Part shown: positions 45,048 through 56,716 of the stretch, one piece after another
Layout of the letters: each line of letters begins with the position of its first letter
Numbering within the stretch: the stretch's first letter is position 1
Assembly: GCF_007830235.1 (NCBI RefSeq)
Contig: NZ_VLKI01000018.1
Coordinates: 43,242-107,241 of the forward strand
Reading direction: 5' to 3'
From: Cytobacillus oceanisediminis
GTDB taxonomy: Bacteria; Bacillota; Bacilli; Bacillales; Cytobacillaceae
Length of the DNA stretch: 64,000 bases
Position numbers and translations under genes: made by a program
Notes under the pieces: model-generated
Databases searched by the model: none
What the model was told of the DNA's origin: nothing
The model's input: only the letters and a program-made list of their open reading frames with translations

Positions 45048-45683
45048 CTACTTTTCCCCCGCAAGGGCCAAGAATGCTTTTGTTAAATTTGTTTTTGTTA
45101 TTCTGCCGTTAACTTCGAATCCCTTATCCGTTTTCTTTACTACCGGCAGTGCATCTATTTGTTTTTCAATTAGCTTTTTAGCTACCTCTATAAGTAAATC
45201 ATCTTTCTCGCACATCGTTATATTCGGCATTCTTGTCATAATAATATTTACAGGAATCGAGTTCAGCTCCTGCTTGCCAATACTTGCACGAAGAAGATCC
45301 TTTCTGGATAAAACTCCAACAAGCAATGAATGCTGGTCGACAACAAACAACGTGCCTACATCTTCCAGAAACATCGTAACAATAGCGTCATATACTGAGA
45401 CATTTTCATTGACCACAACCGGAATCGACTGATAATCCTTTACATACAGCTTTTGAAGGTTTTCCGTTAAAAGCTGGGCACCTGTTTTGCCAGTATAAAA
45501 ATAGCCTACACGAGGGCGTGCATCCAAATAGCCAGCCATGGTCAAAATGGCCAAATCAGGCCTTAAAGTCGCCCTAGTCAAGTTTAATTGTTCTGCTATG
45601 CTCTCGCCAGTAATTGGACCATTTTCCTTCACGATTTCAATAATCTTTTCCTGCCTTTTATTTAATTCGATTTTCCTCACCAC
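45048..45683 (-). CDS. ccpN: Transcriptional repressor CcpN
   Basis: A 211-residue regulator with an N-terminal winged helix-turn-helix (ITGESIAEQLNLTRATLRPDL) and two CBS domains (VYDAIVTMFLEDVGTLFVVD, VNIIMTRMPNITM). In B. subtilis CcpN (yqzB) represses gluconeogenic gapB and pckA and the sRNA SR1 under glycolytic conditions. Overlap order ccpN-yqfL conserved. Start GTG 45683 or the next GTG at 45680, after AGGTG; relatives begin with a short M/S stretch before IELNKRQ. Confidence 0.94.
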   Translation of the reverse strand: MVRKIELNKRQEKIIEIVKENGPITGESIAEQLNLTRATLRPDLAILTMAGYLDARPRVGYFYTGKTGAQLLTENLQKLYVKDYQSIPVVVNENVSVYDAIVTMFLEDVGTLFVVDQHSLLVGVLSRKDLLRASIGKQELNSIPVNIIMTRMPNITMCEKDDLLIEVAKKLIEKQIDALPVVKKTDKGFEVNGRITKTNLTKAFLALAGEK

Positions 45684-45854
45684 CTAACAAGGGAAAGATC
45701 GGGACTACAATATAGGATTTACATTGCCCAACCTTCTGAATTCAATATAAATAAGGTTATACTTTTATATAATTATTATATACTATTTGCCATAAATGAA
45801 AAGATGCGTTTCATACATAATCAGTTATTAGCCACTCTATTATGTCAAAAATTT

Positions 45855-45888
45855 GAAAGAGCCCGTCAAATATATAACAGGCTCTTTC
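45855..45888 (-). terminator. Terminator after glyS
   Basis: GAAAGAGCC (45855-45863) pairs with GGCTCTTTC (45880-45888), then AAATTTTTG on the minus strand. Confidence 0.7.
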
Positions 45889-45966
45889 TTTTCCAACAGC
45901 AGTTCCTGCTGCCCTTCTTATTCAAATTTAATCCTATTCCATCATGAAACGCAAAATTTTAGCTCG

Positions 45967-48039
45967 TTATTTAACAATAATTTCATTCATATTGGCGAAC
46001 TGCATAATTAATTCGGCTAAAAGTGCCATTTGATTCAGTCTGTTTGTTCGGATGGCCTGATTATCGGCCATAACCATTGTATGTTCGAAGTATTGATCAA
46101 TCTCAGGCTTCATGCTTATGAGCAAGGTAAAGGCTGCTTCCTCCGAAACTTCTTTCCCCAACTCTTCATTCACTGATAGGTATTTATTGAAAAGAGCTTT
46201 TTCGAATTCATTCTCAAACAGGCTGCTATCCACTTCGCCCTTTTCTTCTGCTTTTGAAGAAATATTAATAACACGGCTAAGAGCTTCTATGCTTTCTTTA
46301 AAGCCTTCAGCGTTCTTGTTGGATTCAAGGACTTCAGCTCTTTTTACAAGGGATGGCACCGAGCCGATTTCACCGCCTAAAACAGCGTCAATTAAGTCAT
46401 ATCGAACAGCTTTTTCCTGTAGCAGATACTTTATTCTTAGCTTAAAGAAGGAAATCAATTCCTGGAGAAGTTCCTCTTTTGTCTTCTTGCCGATCTTCGC
46501 ATTCTGGACTGCATCCAAAGCTAATGCGATCAGGTTTTCAAGCTTAATATTCCAATTTTTCGCCAGTAATGTTTGAATGATTCCTGTTGCCTGTCTTCTT
46601 AGGGCATATGGATCCTGGGAACCGCTAGGGATAATGCCAATAGCAAAGGAAGAGACTATTGTGTCCATTTTTTCAGCAATGGCCAATACAGCTCCCGTAA
46701 TTCCTGATGGCGTTTTATCTTCTGCATTCCGCGGCATATAATGCTCATTGACGGCAAGTGCAACAGCTTCTTTTTCTCCTTTTTGAAGAGCATATTTTTC
46801 TCCCATGAAGCCCTGAAGCTCTGGGAACTCATATACCATATGGGTAACAAGGTCAAATTTGCTTATTTCAGCAGCACGGTCTGCAACTGCTTTATCCTCT
46901 TCACTAAAACTGAGTTCGTCACTCAATTTATTTACCAATTCGCGCACACGATCCACTTTTTCTGCAAGAGTACCGATTTCCTCATGGTATACAATGCTTT
47001 TTAGCTTAGCCAATGAAACATTGATATCCGTTTTTTGGTCTTCTTTATAGAAGAATGCAGCATCTGCAAGTCTTGCTCTTAAAACCTTTTCATTTCCTTT
47101 GGCGACTTTCTCCAAATTTTCATGCCCGCCATTCCTGACTGTAACGAAGTATGGAAGCAGCTTTCCGTCATTTGACTTCACCGGAAAATAACGCTGATGT
47201 TCCTTCATAGATGTAATCAATACCTCTTCTGGAAGATCAAGAAATTCCTCTTCAAATTGCCCATATAAAGCAGTTGGGTATTCAACTAGATTATTTACTT
47301 CCTCTAATAAATCTTCGTCTACAGGAATAACCCATCCGTTCTCTTCTTCAATCTTTTCCAGCTGTGACCGAATGGCATCTTTTCTTACCTGCGGATTAGT
47401 AATCACATATTGCGCCAGCAGGGATTTTTCATAATCAGCAGGATGGTTGAGCTCAATTTCTTCACCCAGGAATCGGTGTCCTCTCGTCCAGTTTGATGTT
47501 TGGACATTAGTAATGGCAAAAGGAATGACTTCGTTTCCGAACAAGGCCATCAGCCATTTAATAGGCCTTACAAAACGAAGGTCCTGGTCTGCCCATTTCA
47601 TATTCTTTGGAAATGTTAATGAAGTAATAATTTGCTGCAGTTCTGGCAGCAGGACAGCTGTTTCCTGTCCCTTTATAAATTTGTTAACATGGGCATATTC
47701 AACCCCGTTAATTTCTTTAAAGAAAATATCCTCTACACTTGCTCCCTGGCCCCTGCTGAACCCAATGGCCGCTTTTGACCATTGGCCATCTTCAGTTAAT
47801 GCGATTTTTTTTGCAGGACCTTTTGCTTCTTCATTTATATCTTCCTGAGCTGTACTGACTCCCTTTACAAGAACAGCCAAACGGCGCGGAGAAGAGTAGG
47901 CTATAATCTCCTCAAATGAAATTTTCATTTCTGTAAGCCAAGAGCATACTTTATCTGAAAGCTGGTTCATTGAATTAGTCACAAACCTGGCGGGCATTTC
48001 TTCAAGGCCTATTTCCAATAGCAGATCTTTTTTATTCAT
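45967..48039 (-). CDS. glyS: Glycyl-tRNA synthetase beta subunit
   Basis: The 690-residue beta subunit of the alpha2-beta2 glycyl-tRNA synthetase; it carries the tRNA-binding and C-terminal HD and anticodon domains. Visible marks are [23 protein letters not shown]-like central helices and the DALRVRA-type C terminus is replaced by the usual helical tail. Start ATG overlaps the glyQ stop by eight bases (ATGAATAA), so both subunits are co-translated. Full length. Confidence 0.95.
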   Translation of the reverse strand: MNKKDLLLEIGLEEMPARFVTNSMNQLSDKVCSWLTEMKISFEEIIAYSSPRRLAVLVKGVSTAQEDINEEAKGPAKKIALTEDGQWSKAAIGFSRGQGASVEDIFFKEINGVEYAHVNKFIKGQETAVLLPELQQIITSLTFPKNMKWADQDLRFVRPIKWLMALFGNEVIPFAITNVQTSNWTRGHRFLGEEIELNHPADYEKSLLAQYVITNPQVRKDAIRSQLEKIEEENGWVIPVDEDLLEEVNNLVEYPTALYGQFEEEFLDLPEEVLITSMKEHQRYFPVKSNDGKLLPYFVTVRNGGHENLEKVAKGNEKVLRARLADAAFFYKEDQKTDINVSLAKLKSIVYHEEIGTLAEKVDRVRELVNKLSDELSFSEEDKAVADRAAEISKFDLVTHMVYEFPELQGFMGEKYALQKGEKEAVALAVNEHYMPRNAEDKTPSGITGAVLAIAEKMDTIVSSFAIGIIPSGSQDPYALRRQATGIIQTLLAKNWNIKLENLIALALDAVQNAKIGKKTKEELLQELISFFKLRIKYLLQEKAVRYDLIDAVLGGEIGSVPSLVKRAEVLESNKNAEGFKESIEALSRVINISSKAEEKGEVDSSLFENEFEKALFNKYLSVNEELGKEVSEEAAFTLLISMKPEIDQYFEHTMVMADNQAIRTNRLNQMALLAELIMQFANMNEIIVK

Positions 48040-48922
48040 GGGTTCCTTCCTCCTTTGCCTTTAAAATCGGGAAGCCAAGCTTCTCTCGCTCTTCATAGAA
48101 GGTTTTGGCAACTTTTCTGGCCAGGTTCCTGCAGCGTGCTATATAACCAGTTCTTTCTGTAACAGAAATAGCCCCTCTGGCATCAAGCAGGTTAAAAGTG
48201 TGCGAACATTTTAAAACATAATCATAAGCTGGGTGGACAAGGCCTTCGTCCATTTGTCTGTGTGCTTCTTTTTCATAGATATTGAACAAATTAAAAAGCA
48301 TTTCCGGATCCGATGTTTCGAAAGTATATTTTGAATGCTCAAATTCAGGCTGAAGGAAAATATCTCTTACGGTAAACCCATCAGTCCATTCAAGGTCGAA
48401 AACATCTTCTTTATCCTGGATGTATGAAGCAAGCCTTTCAATCCCATATGTAATTTCAACAGAAACCGGCTTGCACTCCAATCCGCCTACCTGCTGGAAA
48501 TAGGTGAATTGTGTAATTTCCATTCCATCTAGCCATACTTCCCATCCTAAGCCGGCACAGCCAAGGGATGGGTTTTCCCAGTTATCTTCAACAAAGCGGA
48601 TATCATGCTCAAGAGGATTAATGCCTAATGCTTTTAAAGAATCAAGGTATAGATCCTGGATATTGTCTGGAGAAGGCTTCATAATAACCTGAAACTGGTG
48701 ATGCTGATAAAGCCTGTTCGGGTTTTCTCCATAACGTCCATCAGCAGGGCGGCGTGAAGGCTCTACATAAGCCACATTCCATGGTTCCGGGCCGATTGCT
48801 CTTAAAAAAGTATAAGGGCTCATCGTACCTGCGCCTTTTTCAACATCATAAGCCTGCATTAGGATGCATCCATGGCCTGACCAATGTTTTTGGAGTGTTA
48901 AAATCATGTTTTGAATATTCAT
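48032..48922 (-). CDS. glyQ: Glycyl-tRNA synthetase alpha subunit
   Basis: The 296-residue catalytic alpha subunit, a class II synthetase core ([62 protein letters not shown]-type end). It forms glycyl-adenylate. ATG 48922 follows AGAGGTGTCC; an in-frame start at 48970 adds 16 residues but lacks a site. Regulated by the T-box upstream; a dispersed repeat lies between the T-box and this start. Confidence 0.96.
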   Translation of the reverse strand: MNIQNMILTLQKHWSGHGCILMQAYDVEKGAGTMSPYTFLRAIGPEPWNVAYVEPSRRPADGRYGENPNRLYQHHQFQVIMKPSPDNIQDLYLDSLKALGINPLEHDIRFVEDNWENPSLGCAGLGWEVWLDGMEITQFTYFQQVGGLECKPVSVEITYGIERLASYIQDKEDVFDLEWTDGFTVRDIFLQPEFEHSKYTFETSDPEMLFNLFNIYEKEAHRQMDEGLVHPAYDYVLKCSHTFNLLDARGAISVTERTGYIARCRNLARKVAKTFYEEREKLGFPILKAKEEGTHE

Positions 48923-48965
48923 AGGACACCTCTTCCTTATTCCTGTTTTTAGTATTGAAACATTT

Positions 48966-49204
48966 GGCATTATTAACCTTGTCTGTTGATTTTGCTGCAG
49001 ACCCCGCTTTCCGCGGGCGATCAGGGAGCCTCCTCGGCGTCTACGCCTGCGGGGTCTCCCTTTGACTCGCTCCTCCCGCTGGACTTTGAATAAATTTCCC
49101 CGAATTCACACCGCACGAAGGAAATGCGATTGCATTTCCGAGGATCCGTACCTTCCGCTCTAATCAACAGGGTGTTAAATACCACAATAAGCTTTAATAG
49201 AGCT
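48966..49204 (-). repeat. Dispersed GC-rich repeat, copy B (in the glyQS leader)
   Basis: Core 48985-49168 begins GTTGATTTTGCTGCAG and ends with AATCAAC. On the plus strand it reads like the reverse of copies A and C, with CCGCGGGCG, GAGCCTCCTCGGCG, CTGCGGGGTCTCCCTTTGA and CGAAGGAAATGCGATTGCAT. Degenerate outer ends GGCATTATTAAC (48966) and TTTAATAGAGCT (49193-49204) are present. It ends a few bases before the T-box terminator. Confidence 0.8.
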
Positions 49205-49436
49205 AAACATAAAAAAACTCCCGTCTCTATGCTCAAGGCATAGGGACGAGAGTTTACCCGCGGTTCCACCCTATTTGCTGCAGCCTTTGCCGCAGCCTCT
49301 TTTATGTCAAAAGACAATATTTGCTCTGGAGCGCCCTTCCTTAACCTTCCATGCCTGGCTTCCACCGTCCCAGGTTCGCTTTTATAGAATGAGTTAAGTA
49401 CTCTTCCCCTTCACTGCAATTATTTTATTAATTTGA
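49205..49436 (-). promoter_or_regulatory. Glycine T-box riboswitch of glyQS
   Basis: The conserved AGGGTGGAACCGCGG is at 49272-49258. The terminator stem AACTCCCGTCTCTATGC (49216-49232) with GCATAGGGACGAGAGTT (49238-49254) is followed by seven T residues. The leader resembles the short glyQ T-boxes without stem II. Aligning by eye puts the specifier GGC (glycine) at 49335-49333. Uncharged tRNA-Gly would favour the antiterminator and glyQS expression. Confidence 0.92.
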
Positions 49437-49465
49437 ATCATAGCGGAAACAATATTGATTGTCAA
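49437..49465 (-). promoter_or_regulatory. Sigma-A promoter of the glyQS leader
   Basis: TTGACA (49465-49460), exactly 17 bases, TATGAT (49442-49437) on the minus strand. Confidence 0.85.
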
Positions 49466-49495
49466 TATTCAAGCAGGCCCTGTCCTTCGTTTCAT

Positions 49496-50248
49496 TCACA
49501 TGAGGTCATCAAACTTGGCCATTTGGTTAAGAAACTTCTTTGACTTTAAGTTTAGGCCAGAGTATTCTTCGTAATAAGCTGAAATAATTTTTTTCAATTC
49601 TGCTTTTGTTTCCGGCTTGACAGAGATATTTCCAAGCCTGGACAAGTCAAAAAAGTAGAACAGGCGAAGCAGCTTGATTGCCCCCTGTGAAACTTTGTAA
49701 TGATACGGGTCTTTTTCAAGGCAACGGTGACATATGAGGCCGTTTTCCCGGATAGAAAACGAAAAATGCCCGTCAATACTTCCACAGACAGAACATTGAT
49801 CAAGAACCGGATATAATCCCAAAGTATTCAGCATCTTCATTTCATAAATATTTGTAATGATTTCGGGGTCATACCCTTCATTTATATAATTCAGTGATTG
49901 ATAAAGCAATTCAAATAGAAAAGGGTTTGGTTTTTTGTCCTCTGTGCTTTTATCGGTTAAATCCACAATATAGCTTGCGTAAGCCGTCAGAAAAATATCT
50001 TCCTTTATGGAACGCATGGATGAGGCCATTTCCCCCTGCTGAAGAGTCCCTAATCCGCTCCCTCTTTGTACTAAAAAGTATCCGTATGTAAAAAGCTGGG
50101 TGACAGCAGCAAGCCGGCTGTTCGGCTTTTTCGCACCGCGTGCCATCACACCAACCTTTCCCCACTCACGGGTAAATAGAGTAACTATTTTATTTGTTTC
50201 GCTATAATTAGTAGTCCTTATGACGATGCCTTCACATTTATCAAGCAC
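49496..50248 (-). CDS. recO: DNA repair protein RecO
   Basis: A 250-residue recombination mediator of the RecFOR pathway: N-terminal OB fold ([20 protein letters not shown]), a helical body and the zinc ribbon CSVCG...CHRC near residue 150-175. RecO anneals ssDNA and loads RecA with RecR. I prefer the GTG at 50248 (VLDKCEG, matching MLTKCEG of B. subtilis) behind AGGGATGG; an ATG at 50260 is in frame. It lies downstream of yqzL and era. Confidence 0.93.
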   Translation of the reverse strand: MLDKCEGIVIRTTNYSETNKIVTLFTREWGKVGVMARGAKKPNSRLAAVTQLFTYGYFLVQRGSGLGTLQQGEMASSMRSIKEDIFLTAYASYIVDLTDKSTEDKKPNPFLFELLYQSLNYINEGYDPEIITNIYEMKMLNTLGLYPVLDQCSVCGSIDGHFSFSIRENGLICHRCLEKDPYHYKVSQGAIKLLRLFYFFDLSRLGNISVKPETKAELKKIISAYYEEYSGLNLKSKKFLNQMAKFDDLM

Positions 50249-50278
50249 CTTTGACACCATCCCTGTCTTTCGACAAAC

Positions 50279-50422
50279 CTATGAGATGGGAAAATCAGCT
50301 TCTGCTAGCTCTTCATCGTTATTTCCGGGTATTTCTTGAGTTTCCTTTTCTAGCTCCTTGAAGAGAAGATATGTGTCAATATTACCTGTCTGGGAAAACA
50401 CTTTCCAGGTAAAGTCCATCAT
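50279..50422 (-). CDS. yqzL: YqzL family protein
   Basis: A 47-residue protein, MMDFTWKVFSQTGNIDTYLL through LAEADFPIS, that matches the YqzL family between era and recO in B. subtilis. Function unknown. Start is tandem ATG ATG after AAAGGTGGGG. Acidic, no membrane helix. Confidence 0.88.
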   Translation of the reverse strand: MMDFTWKVFSQTGNIDTYLLFKELEKETQEIPGNNDEELAEADFPIS

Positions 50423-50582
50423 CGAAAACCCCACCTTTCCGTTATTCAACTAGCAATTTATTTATCCCAATACTTTATTTATATCATAGCCTGTCTTTGT
50501 AAAATCATGAGACGAAAATATTGTCAATCAGTATCATGCATATTAACCAAAAAACGTTAATACTTTAATTAGGGCTGGTAAA

Positions 50583-51936
<1,354 letters not shown>

Positions 51937-52032
51937 TTATTTTACAACATTTTGCCGCCATTTTCACCGTTTGTAGCAAAAACGTAATAAAAAATTTGAA
52001 TTTTCTAAAAATAATTCAGCTTTTAAAATTTA

Positions 52033-52274
52033 GGCTGTGTTAAAGCTCCATATGGATTTAGCACCCTATTGATTGGAGTGGAAGGCACTAATCCCGCGAA
52101 AATGCATTCGCATTTCCTTCGTGCGTTATTATTTCAGGGAAGCTTATTCAAAGTCCTGCGGGAGTGCGGATCAAAGGGAGACCCCGCAGGCGCAAGACGC
52201 CGAGGAGGCTCCCGGATCGCCCGCTGTTCGCTGAGCGCCTGGAGCGGAAATCAACAGGCAAGTTTAGCAGAGCC
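52033..52274 (+). repeat. Dispersed GC-rich repeat, copy C (full form)
   Basis: Outer inverted ends GGCTGTGTTAAA (52033-52044) and TTTAGCAGAGCC (52263-52274) enclose a core TTGATTGGAGTGG (52069) to GGAGCGGAAATCAAC (52255) with AAATGCATTCGCATTT, CCTTCGTGCG, GACCCCGCAGGCG and GCCGAGGAGGCTC. About 242 bp, the best complete example. Confidence 0.85.
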
Positions 52275-52415
52275 AAAATTTAAATAGGCTGTTCTGTCAT
52301 TTTAGCGGATTCAGTGAGCGTTTTCAAACCTTGGAAACAACAATTTTGTTACAAGAAATTAGGTTGGCCTGAACAACTTTCTTTGATGCCTTGAAATAAG
52401 CAGGTTAGAAAAAAT

Positions 52416-52439
52416 AAAGCCGCCCAATTGGACAGCTTT
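52416..52439 (-). terminator. Terminator after dgkA
   Basis: On the minus strand AAAGCTGTCC, loop AATT, GGGCGGCTTT, all pairs with two G-U wobbles, then TATTTTTT. Confidence 0.8.
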
Positions 52440-52444
52440 CGTGG

Positions 52445-52837
52445 TCAACTCATATAAGCGATGATCTTCGGCAAAAATAAGATGGCTCCAATTATTACGC
52501 TTAAAGCGGCATATATAAAAACGGCTCCGGCAGCAATATCCTTCGCTTGCTTTGCAAGGGGGTGATAATCTTCGGTTGCAAGATCAACAACCCTTTCAAC
52601 AGCCGTATTCATTAATTCAAGTGACAGCATTCCACCGATGGCGAAAAGGACCATAATCCACTCAAGACGGGAGATCGCAAGCATTATTCCCAGCAAAATA
52701 ACAGCTGCAGAAATAACAAGATGTATTTGCAGATTCTTTTCTTTCTTCACAGCTGATTTGATGCCGGCAAATGCAAAAGTAAAGGATTTAAGGACACTGT
52801 GGGTACGTTTGTTATTACCTCGTAAGCCCGAATTCAT
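52445..52837 (-). CDS. dgkA: Undecaprenol/diacylglycerol kinase (DgkA family)
   Basis: A 130-residue trimeric membrane kinase with three helices and the catalytic [13 protein letters not shown] (two glutamates and Asn). The Gram-positive enzyme phosphorylates undecaprenol. ATG 52837 after AGAAGG overlaps the ybeY end by 23 bases; an earlier in-frame start at 52897 lies well inside ybeY. Ends at a terminator, so the operon from pgpH stops here. Confidence 0.92.
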   Translation of the reverse strand: MNSGLRGNNKRTHSVLKSFTFAFAGIKSAVKKEKNLQIHLVISAAVILLGIMLAISRLEWIMVLFAIGGMLSLELMNTAVERVVDLATEDYHPLAKQAKDIAAGAVFIYAALSVIIGAILFLPKIIAYMS

Positions 52838-53285
52838 CAAGTATATCCTTCTGGCGTGAAAACATTCTTTCCTCATCCTCAGCGTTTTCATGATCATACC
52901 CTAGGAGATGGAGGAAGCCATGAACCGCCAAAAAACCAAGTTCCCGCATAAAAGAGTGTCCGTATTCCTCTGCCTGCTCCTGTGCTTTTGCAACAGATAT
53001 AATAATGTCCCCTAAAACCCTTGGCATATCGGCTCCAACAAGCTCAACTTCTCCTTCACCCAGTTCTTCCATAGCAAAAGAAATAACATCTGTCGGCCGA
53101 TCTTTTTCACGGTATTCCCTGTTGATTTCCTGTATACGATCATTGGTCACAAATGTAATGGATACCTCGCTATCCGGCTCTACTCCTTCTTTTGAGGCGG
53201 CAAAGTTAATTAAATCTTCTATTTGGACAATATTGTTTTCCTTCAGCTCATTTGTTTCATCTAAAAAGTCAATGATTAAACTCAT
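52815..53285 (-). CDS. ybeY: Endoribonuclease YbeY
   Basis: A 156-residue zinc metalloprotein with the H3XH5XH motif in [12 protein letters not shown]. It is needed for 16S rRNA 3'-end processing and ribosome quality control. The start ATG overlaps the pgpH stop by four bases. The N terminus ([16 protein letters not shown]) is the usual family length. Confidence 0.96.
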   Translation of the reverse strand: MSLIIDFLDETNELKENNIVQIEDLINFAASKEGVEPDSEVSITFVTNDRIQEINREYREKDRPTDVISFAMEELGEGEVELVGADMPRVLGDIIISVAKAQEQAEEYGHSFMRELGFLAVHGFLHLLGYDHENAEDEERMFSRQKDILDEFGLTR

Positions 53286-55474
53286 GCTTGTTTCACCTTC
53301 TGTTTTGTCATTTCAGGATACTCAATACGAGAATGGAATATTCCATTTAACGTTTCACAAAATGAGTGTGAAACGGTTTCCAGTTCTTTTAAGGTTAAAT
53401 CACATTCATTCAACTGTCCATCCTGAAGCCGGTCTGCAATAATATTTCTGACCAGTCCTTCAATTTGTTCAGTAGTAGGGTGCGACATGGATCGAACTGC
53501 AGCCTCCACACTATCTGCAATCCCAATAACTGCGGATTCTTTTGATTGCGCTTTCGGTCCGGGATATCGATAATCCTCCTCTTTGACTTCCAGTCCATTT
53601 TGTTTTGCTTTATGGTAAAAATATTTTAGCAATGTAGTCCCATGATGCTGTTCGGCAATATCGACAATCTCTTTCGGCATCTTGTGCTTTCTCAGCATTT
53701 CCGCACCATCTGCAGCATGTGCAATGATTATATTTTTGCTGGTCTGCGGCGGCAGCCGGTCGTGAGGGTTCTCAATATTAACCTGGTTTTCAATAAAAAA
53801 TTGCGGGCGCTTTGTTTTGCCGATATCGTGATAATAGCAGCCAACCCTCGCCAAAAGCCCATTGGCACCAATTGCTTCACAGGCGGATTCTGAGAGATTG
53901 GCAACCATCACACTATGATGGTAAGTACCCGGTGCCTCCGTCAAAATCTTTCTCAGCAGCGGATGGTTTGGATTCGACAGCTCGATCAGCCTCATGGTTG
54001 ATAAAATACCGAATCCAGCTTCAAAATACGGCAGCAGCCCAATCGTAAGGACTGCGGAAGATATACCTGAAATAAGTGCAATCACAAAGTAAAAACCATA
54101 TTCAACAGTATCATAATGGCCATTTCTTAGAAACAACAGTGAAAAAATAACGATAATGTTTACTGCTGATACAAACATGCCAGCCTGCAAAATTTTGGAG
54201 CGGCGATTTTGCTTGCTTAAAAACAGGATTGCTGCAAGACCGCTGCAAATAATATAGATTCCGGCGGTTACCTGGAATGTGCCGGTAATTCCGTCGTTGA
54301 AGATGATGCTTCCGCAGATAGCCATAATAATTGTAAAGTAAAGCGCCAGTTTTTCATCAATTAAAATCTTAATTAGCATGGCTCCCATAGCGGCAGGGAA
54401 AATATAGCCTATTTCCGAGTAATCGTATTCCTGGAAAATGCTTATGACCTTCATCAGCAATATGGACAATATAAAAACAAGGCTGAACAGCAGCAAATAA
54501 CTTTGCTTGACTTCAGATTGAACATTTAATTCATGGAAGTAGTAATACAGAGCAGAAAGAACAATCACGATAATCATTGACAGTCCAATGAAGGGCTGTA
54601 TGGAATTAACGCTGTCGAGCAGCCCTACAAGCTCAAGCTGTTTATATATATCTCTGCTAATCAGCTGATTTTCTTCAACAATAATCTGGCCCTGAAGAAT
54701 TTTAACAGGTTCAACACTCTCTACTGTCTGCTGGCGCAATTCTTCTGTTGCAACCGGGTCATAAAATTGATTTTGATAAATAGCATAACGCCCTAATTCA
54801 ATTGCAGCCTGCTTTAAATCAGAACTTAAACTGGTAAATCGAAGCTCTTCCTCGACCCGCTTTTTAGCATTCTCTACCTGTTCTGCCGGTATCTCACTAT
54901 TCATAATCTTATTAATGGCTGTTACCGTGAGGTCTTTGGCTATTGAAAGTTCACCCTCTTTTGCCTTCAGCAATGCCAGAAATACCCCATCGGAAACTTC
55001 CCTTGTTACATCTTCTGTCAGTTTTTCTTTTACCCTTTCCAGTTTCTCATTTGGAGAAGGAACTGACGGCTCCGAAGCCTCTGCCCCCTCCTGTGCCGAT
55101 TCAGAAGCCTCTTTTTCCTTTTCTTCCATCTCCTCTTTCACTTCTTCATTCACTTCAGAAACAGATCCAAAAATGGAGGTGACTAGATCAACCCGGTTCT
55201 GCGCTATTTCTTTTTTTACAACGTATATATCTTTAACATTATTTTCGGCTTCTTTTTTCTTTCTCTCTGTGCTCGCTTTATCTTCAATGGTTATCGGGGA
55301 TCTGATGGTTTGTTCAGCTACAGAGAATAAACCAAGATCTAATTTTTCCGGCTTAACATTACTATACATGGAAAAATACATAACGATGCCCAAAAGAAGA
55401 AATAGCAGCACCCGAAAAAAAGTCATATTTAGTAAATTCCTGATTTTAGTCATACTCTGCTGAAGGTTTGCCAT
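53282..55474 (-). CDS. pgpH: Cyclic-di-AMP phosphodiesterase PgpH (7TM-HD)
   Basis: A 730-residue membrane protein: N-terminal helix, an extracellular 7TMR-HDED sensor domain (about 45-290), seven membrane helices, and a cytoplasmic HD domain with the metal-site histidines and aspartate in [13 protein letters not shown] and [12 protein letters not shown]. It hydrolyses c-di-AMP to pApA in the family. It overlaps ybeY by four bases and lies upstream in the same operon. Confidence 0.95.
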   Translation of the reverse strand: MANLQQSMTKIRNLLNMTFFRVLLFLLLGIVMYFSMYSNVKPEKLDLGLFSVAEQTIRSPITIEDKASTERKKKEAENNVKDIYVVKKEIAQNRVDLVTSIFGSVSEVNEEVKEEMEEKEKEASESAQEGAEASEPSVPSPNEKLERVKEKLTEDVTREVSDGVFLALLKAKEGELSIAKDLTVTAINKIMNSEIPAEQVENAKKRVEEELRFTSLSSDLKQAAIELGRYAIYQNQFYDPVATEELRQQTVESVEPVKILQGQIIVEENQLISRDIYKQLELVGLLDSVNSIQPFIGLSMIIVIVLSALYYYFHELNVQSEVKQSYLLLFSLVFILSILLMKVISIFQEYDYSEIGYIFPAAMGAMLIKILIDEKLALYFTIIMAICGSIIFNDGITGTFQVTAGIYIICSGLAAILFLSKQNRRSKILQAGMFVSAVNIIVIFSLLFLRNGHYDTVEYGFYFVIALISGISSAVLTIGLLPYFEAGFGILSTMRLIELSNPNHPLLRKILTEAPGTYHHSVMVANLSESACEAIGANGLLARVGCYYHDIGKTKRPQFFIENQVNIENPHDRLPPQTSKNIIIAHAADGAEMLRKHKMPKEIVDIAEQHHGTTLLKYFYHKAKQNGLEVKEEDYRYPGPKAQSKESAVIGIADSVEAAVRSMSHPTTEQIEGLVRNIIADRLQDGQLNECDLTLKELETVSHSFCETLNGIFHSRIEYPEMTKQKVKQA

Positions 55475-55725
55475 ATTTACCCCTCCTATCTTGGCTAAAA
55501 GCAGCCAGATAAGCTTTTATTAGCAACTCAATGCAATCTCTTTAATTATGTAAAATCATAACAGTTTTTTTACTAAGTTTCACCAACAAAAATATCTATT
55601 TATTAACAGGTTACCTAAACATTTCACTAATAGCAAATAATTCCATAATCTTCTTAAAAAGTGCAAATTCTTGCCAAAAAATTTTGGAGCTTACAGCAAT
55701 TAGACCATGTACATCATTGCAATAG

Positions 55726-55755
55726 AAAAAACCGCCAAAAAGTCGGCGGTTTTTT
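55726..55755. terminator. Terminator after phoH
   Basis: AAAAAACCGCC (55726-55736) pairs with GGCGGTTTTTT (55745-55755). Confidence 0.9.
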
Positions 55756-56716
55756 AGGTATTGTCTTTTTCATAGGCCTGAATAATCTTTGCTACCAGCG
55801 GGTGGCGCACAACATCGCTTTGTTCCAAATGAACAAATGATAAACCCTTGACTCCGCCAAGAATGTTTTCAGCCACAATTAGCCCTGATTTTACTCCCTT
55901 TGGAAGATCGACTTGTGTTTGATCTCCAGTAATGATCATTTTTGATCCAAAGCCCAGGCGGGTTAAAAACATTTTCATTTGAGCTTGGGTTGTGTTTTGT
56001 GCTTCATCCAGAATGACAAAGGCATCATCCAGTGTTCTTCCCCGCATATAAGCTAACGGTGCAATTTCGATCGTACCTCTTTCAATCATTCTTTGGGTAT
56101 GCTCTGTTCCTAATATATCATGTAATGCATCATACAAAGGCCTCAAATAGGGATCGACCTTTTCCTTTAAATCGCCCGGCAAAAAACCGAGGCTTTCTCC
56201 TGCTTCAACAGCAGGACGGGTAAGGATAATTCGCTTTACATTGCCATTCTTTAATGCGTTGACGGCCATGACAACTGCCAGGTACGTCTTTCCTGTTCCA
56301 GCCGGACCAATGCCAAACACAAGGTCATTTTTGCGGATAGCATTAATATACTGGCGCTGCCCCAGGGTTTTCACCCGAATGGACTTTCCTTTTGCATTTT
56401 TCGTTATTTCTTCCTCATATAAATCACTGAAATATTCAAGCGTTCCTTTATTCGCCATTTGTAGTGCATACATGACATCTCTCTGGCTTATATTTATTCC
56501 TTTTCGAATAACATAAAGTAATTTTTCCAGTACCTTGCCGACCAGCTCTACCTTATCCATTTCTCCAGATACATAAACGGATTCGCCTCTAGTCACAATG
56601 GATACATTCAGTTCTTGTTCAATAATTTTTAGATTCGCATCCGAATTCCCCAATAAGGCAATTGCTTCATTTGGGTCTTCCAGCTGCACATTCATTGTCT
56701 TCAAGTCTTCTGTCAT
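55754..56716 (-). CDS. phoH: PhoH-like ATPase
   Basis: A 320-residue cytosolic ATPase with an N-terminal KH-like region, Walker A FGIGPAGTGKTYLAV, DEAQN in FVILDEAQNTT and the arginine-finger context GDQTQVDLP. PhoH2-type proteins are proposed RNA helicases or nucleases; the role is unsettled. It overlaps yqfD by four bases. Confidence 0.93.
   Translation of the reverse strand: MTEDLKTMNVQLEDPNEAIALLGNSDANLKIIEQELNVSIVTRGESVYVSGEMDKVELVGKVLEKLLYVIRKGINISQRDVMYALQMANKGTLEYFSDLYEEEITKNAKGKSIRVKTLGQRQYINAIRKNDLVFGIGPAGTGKTYLAVVMAVNALKNGNVKRIILTRPAVEAGESLGFLPGDLKEKVDPYLRPLYDALHDILGTEHTQRMIERGTIEIAPLAYMRGRTLDDAFVILDEAQNTTQAQMKMFLTRLGFGSKMIITGDQTQVDLPKGVKSGLIVAENILGGVKGLSFVHLEQSDVVRHPLVAKIIQAYEKDNT

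Noticed and set aside
49021..49365. Minus-strand frame across repeat B and the T-box
   Set aside because: Covers a well-defined RNA regulator and a repeat.
52069..52287. Plus-strand frame inside repeat copy C
   Set aside because: Open frame is due to GC-rich repeat sequence and is not shared as a protein by the other copies.
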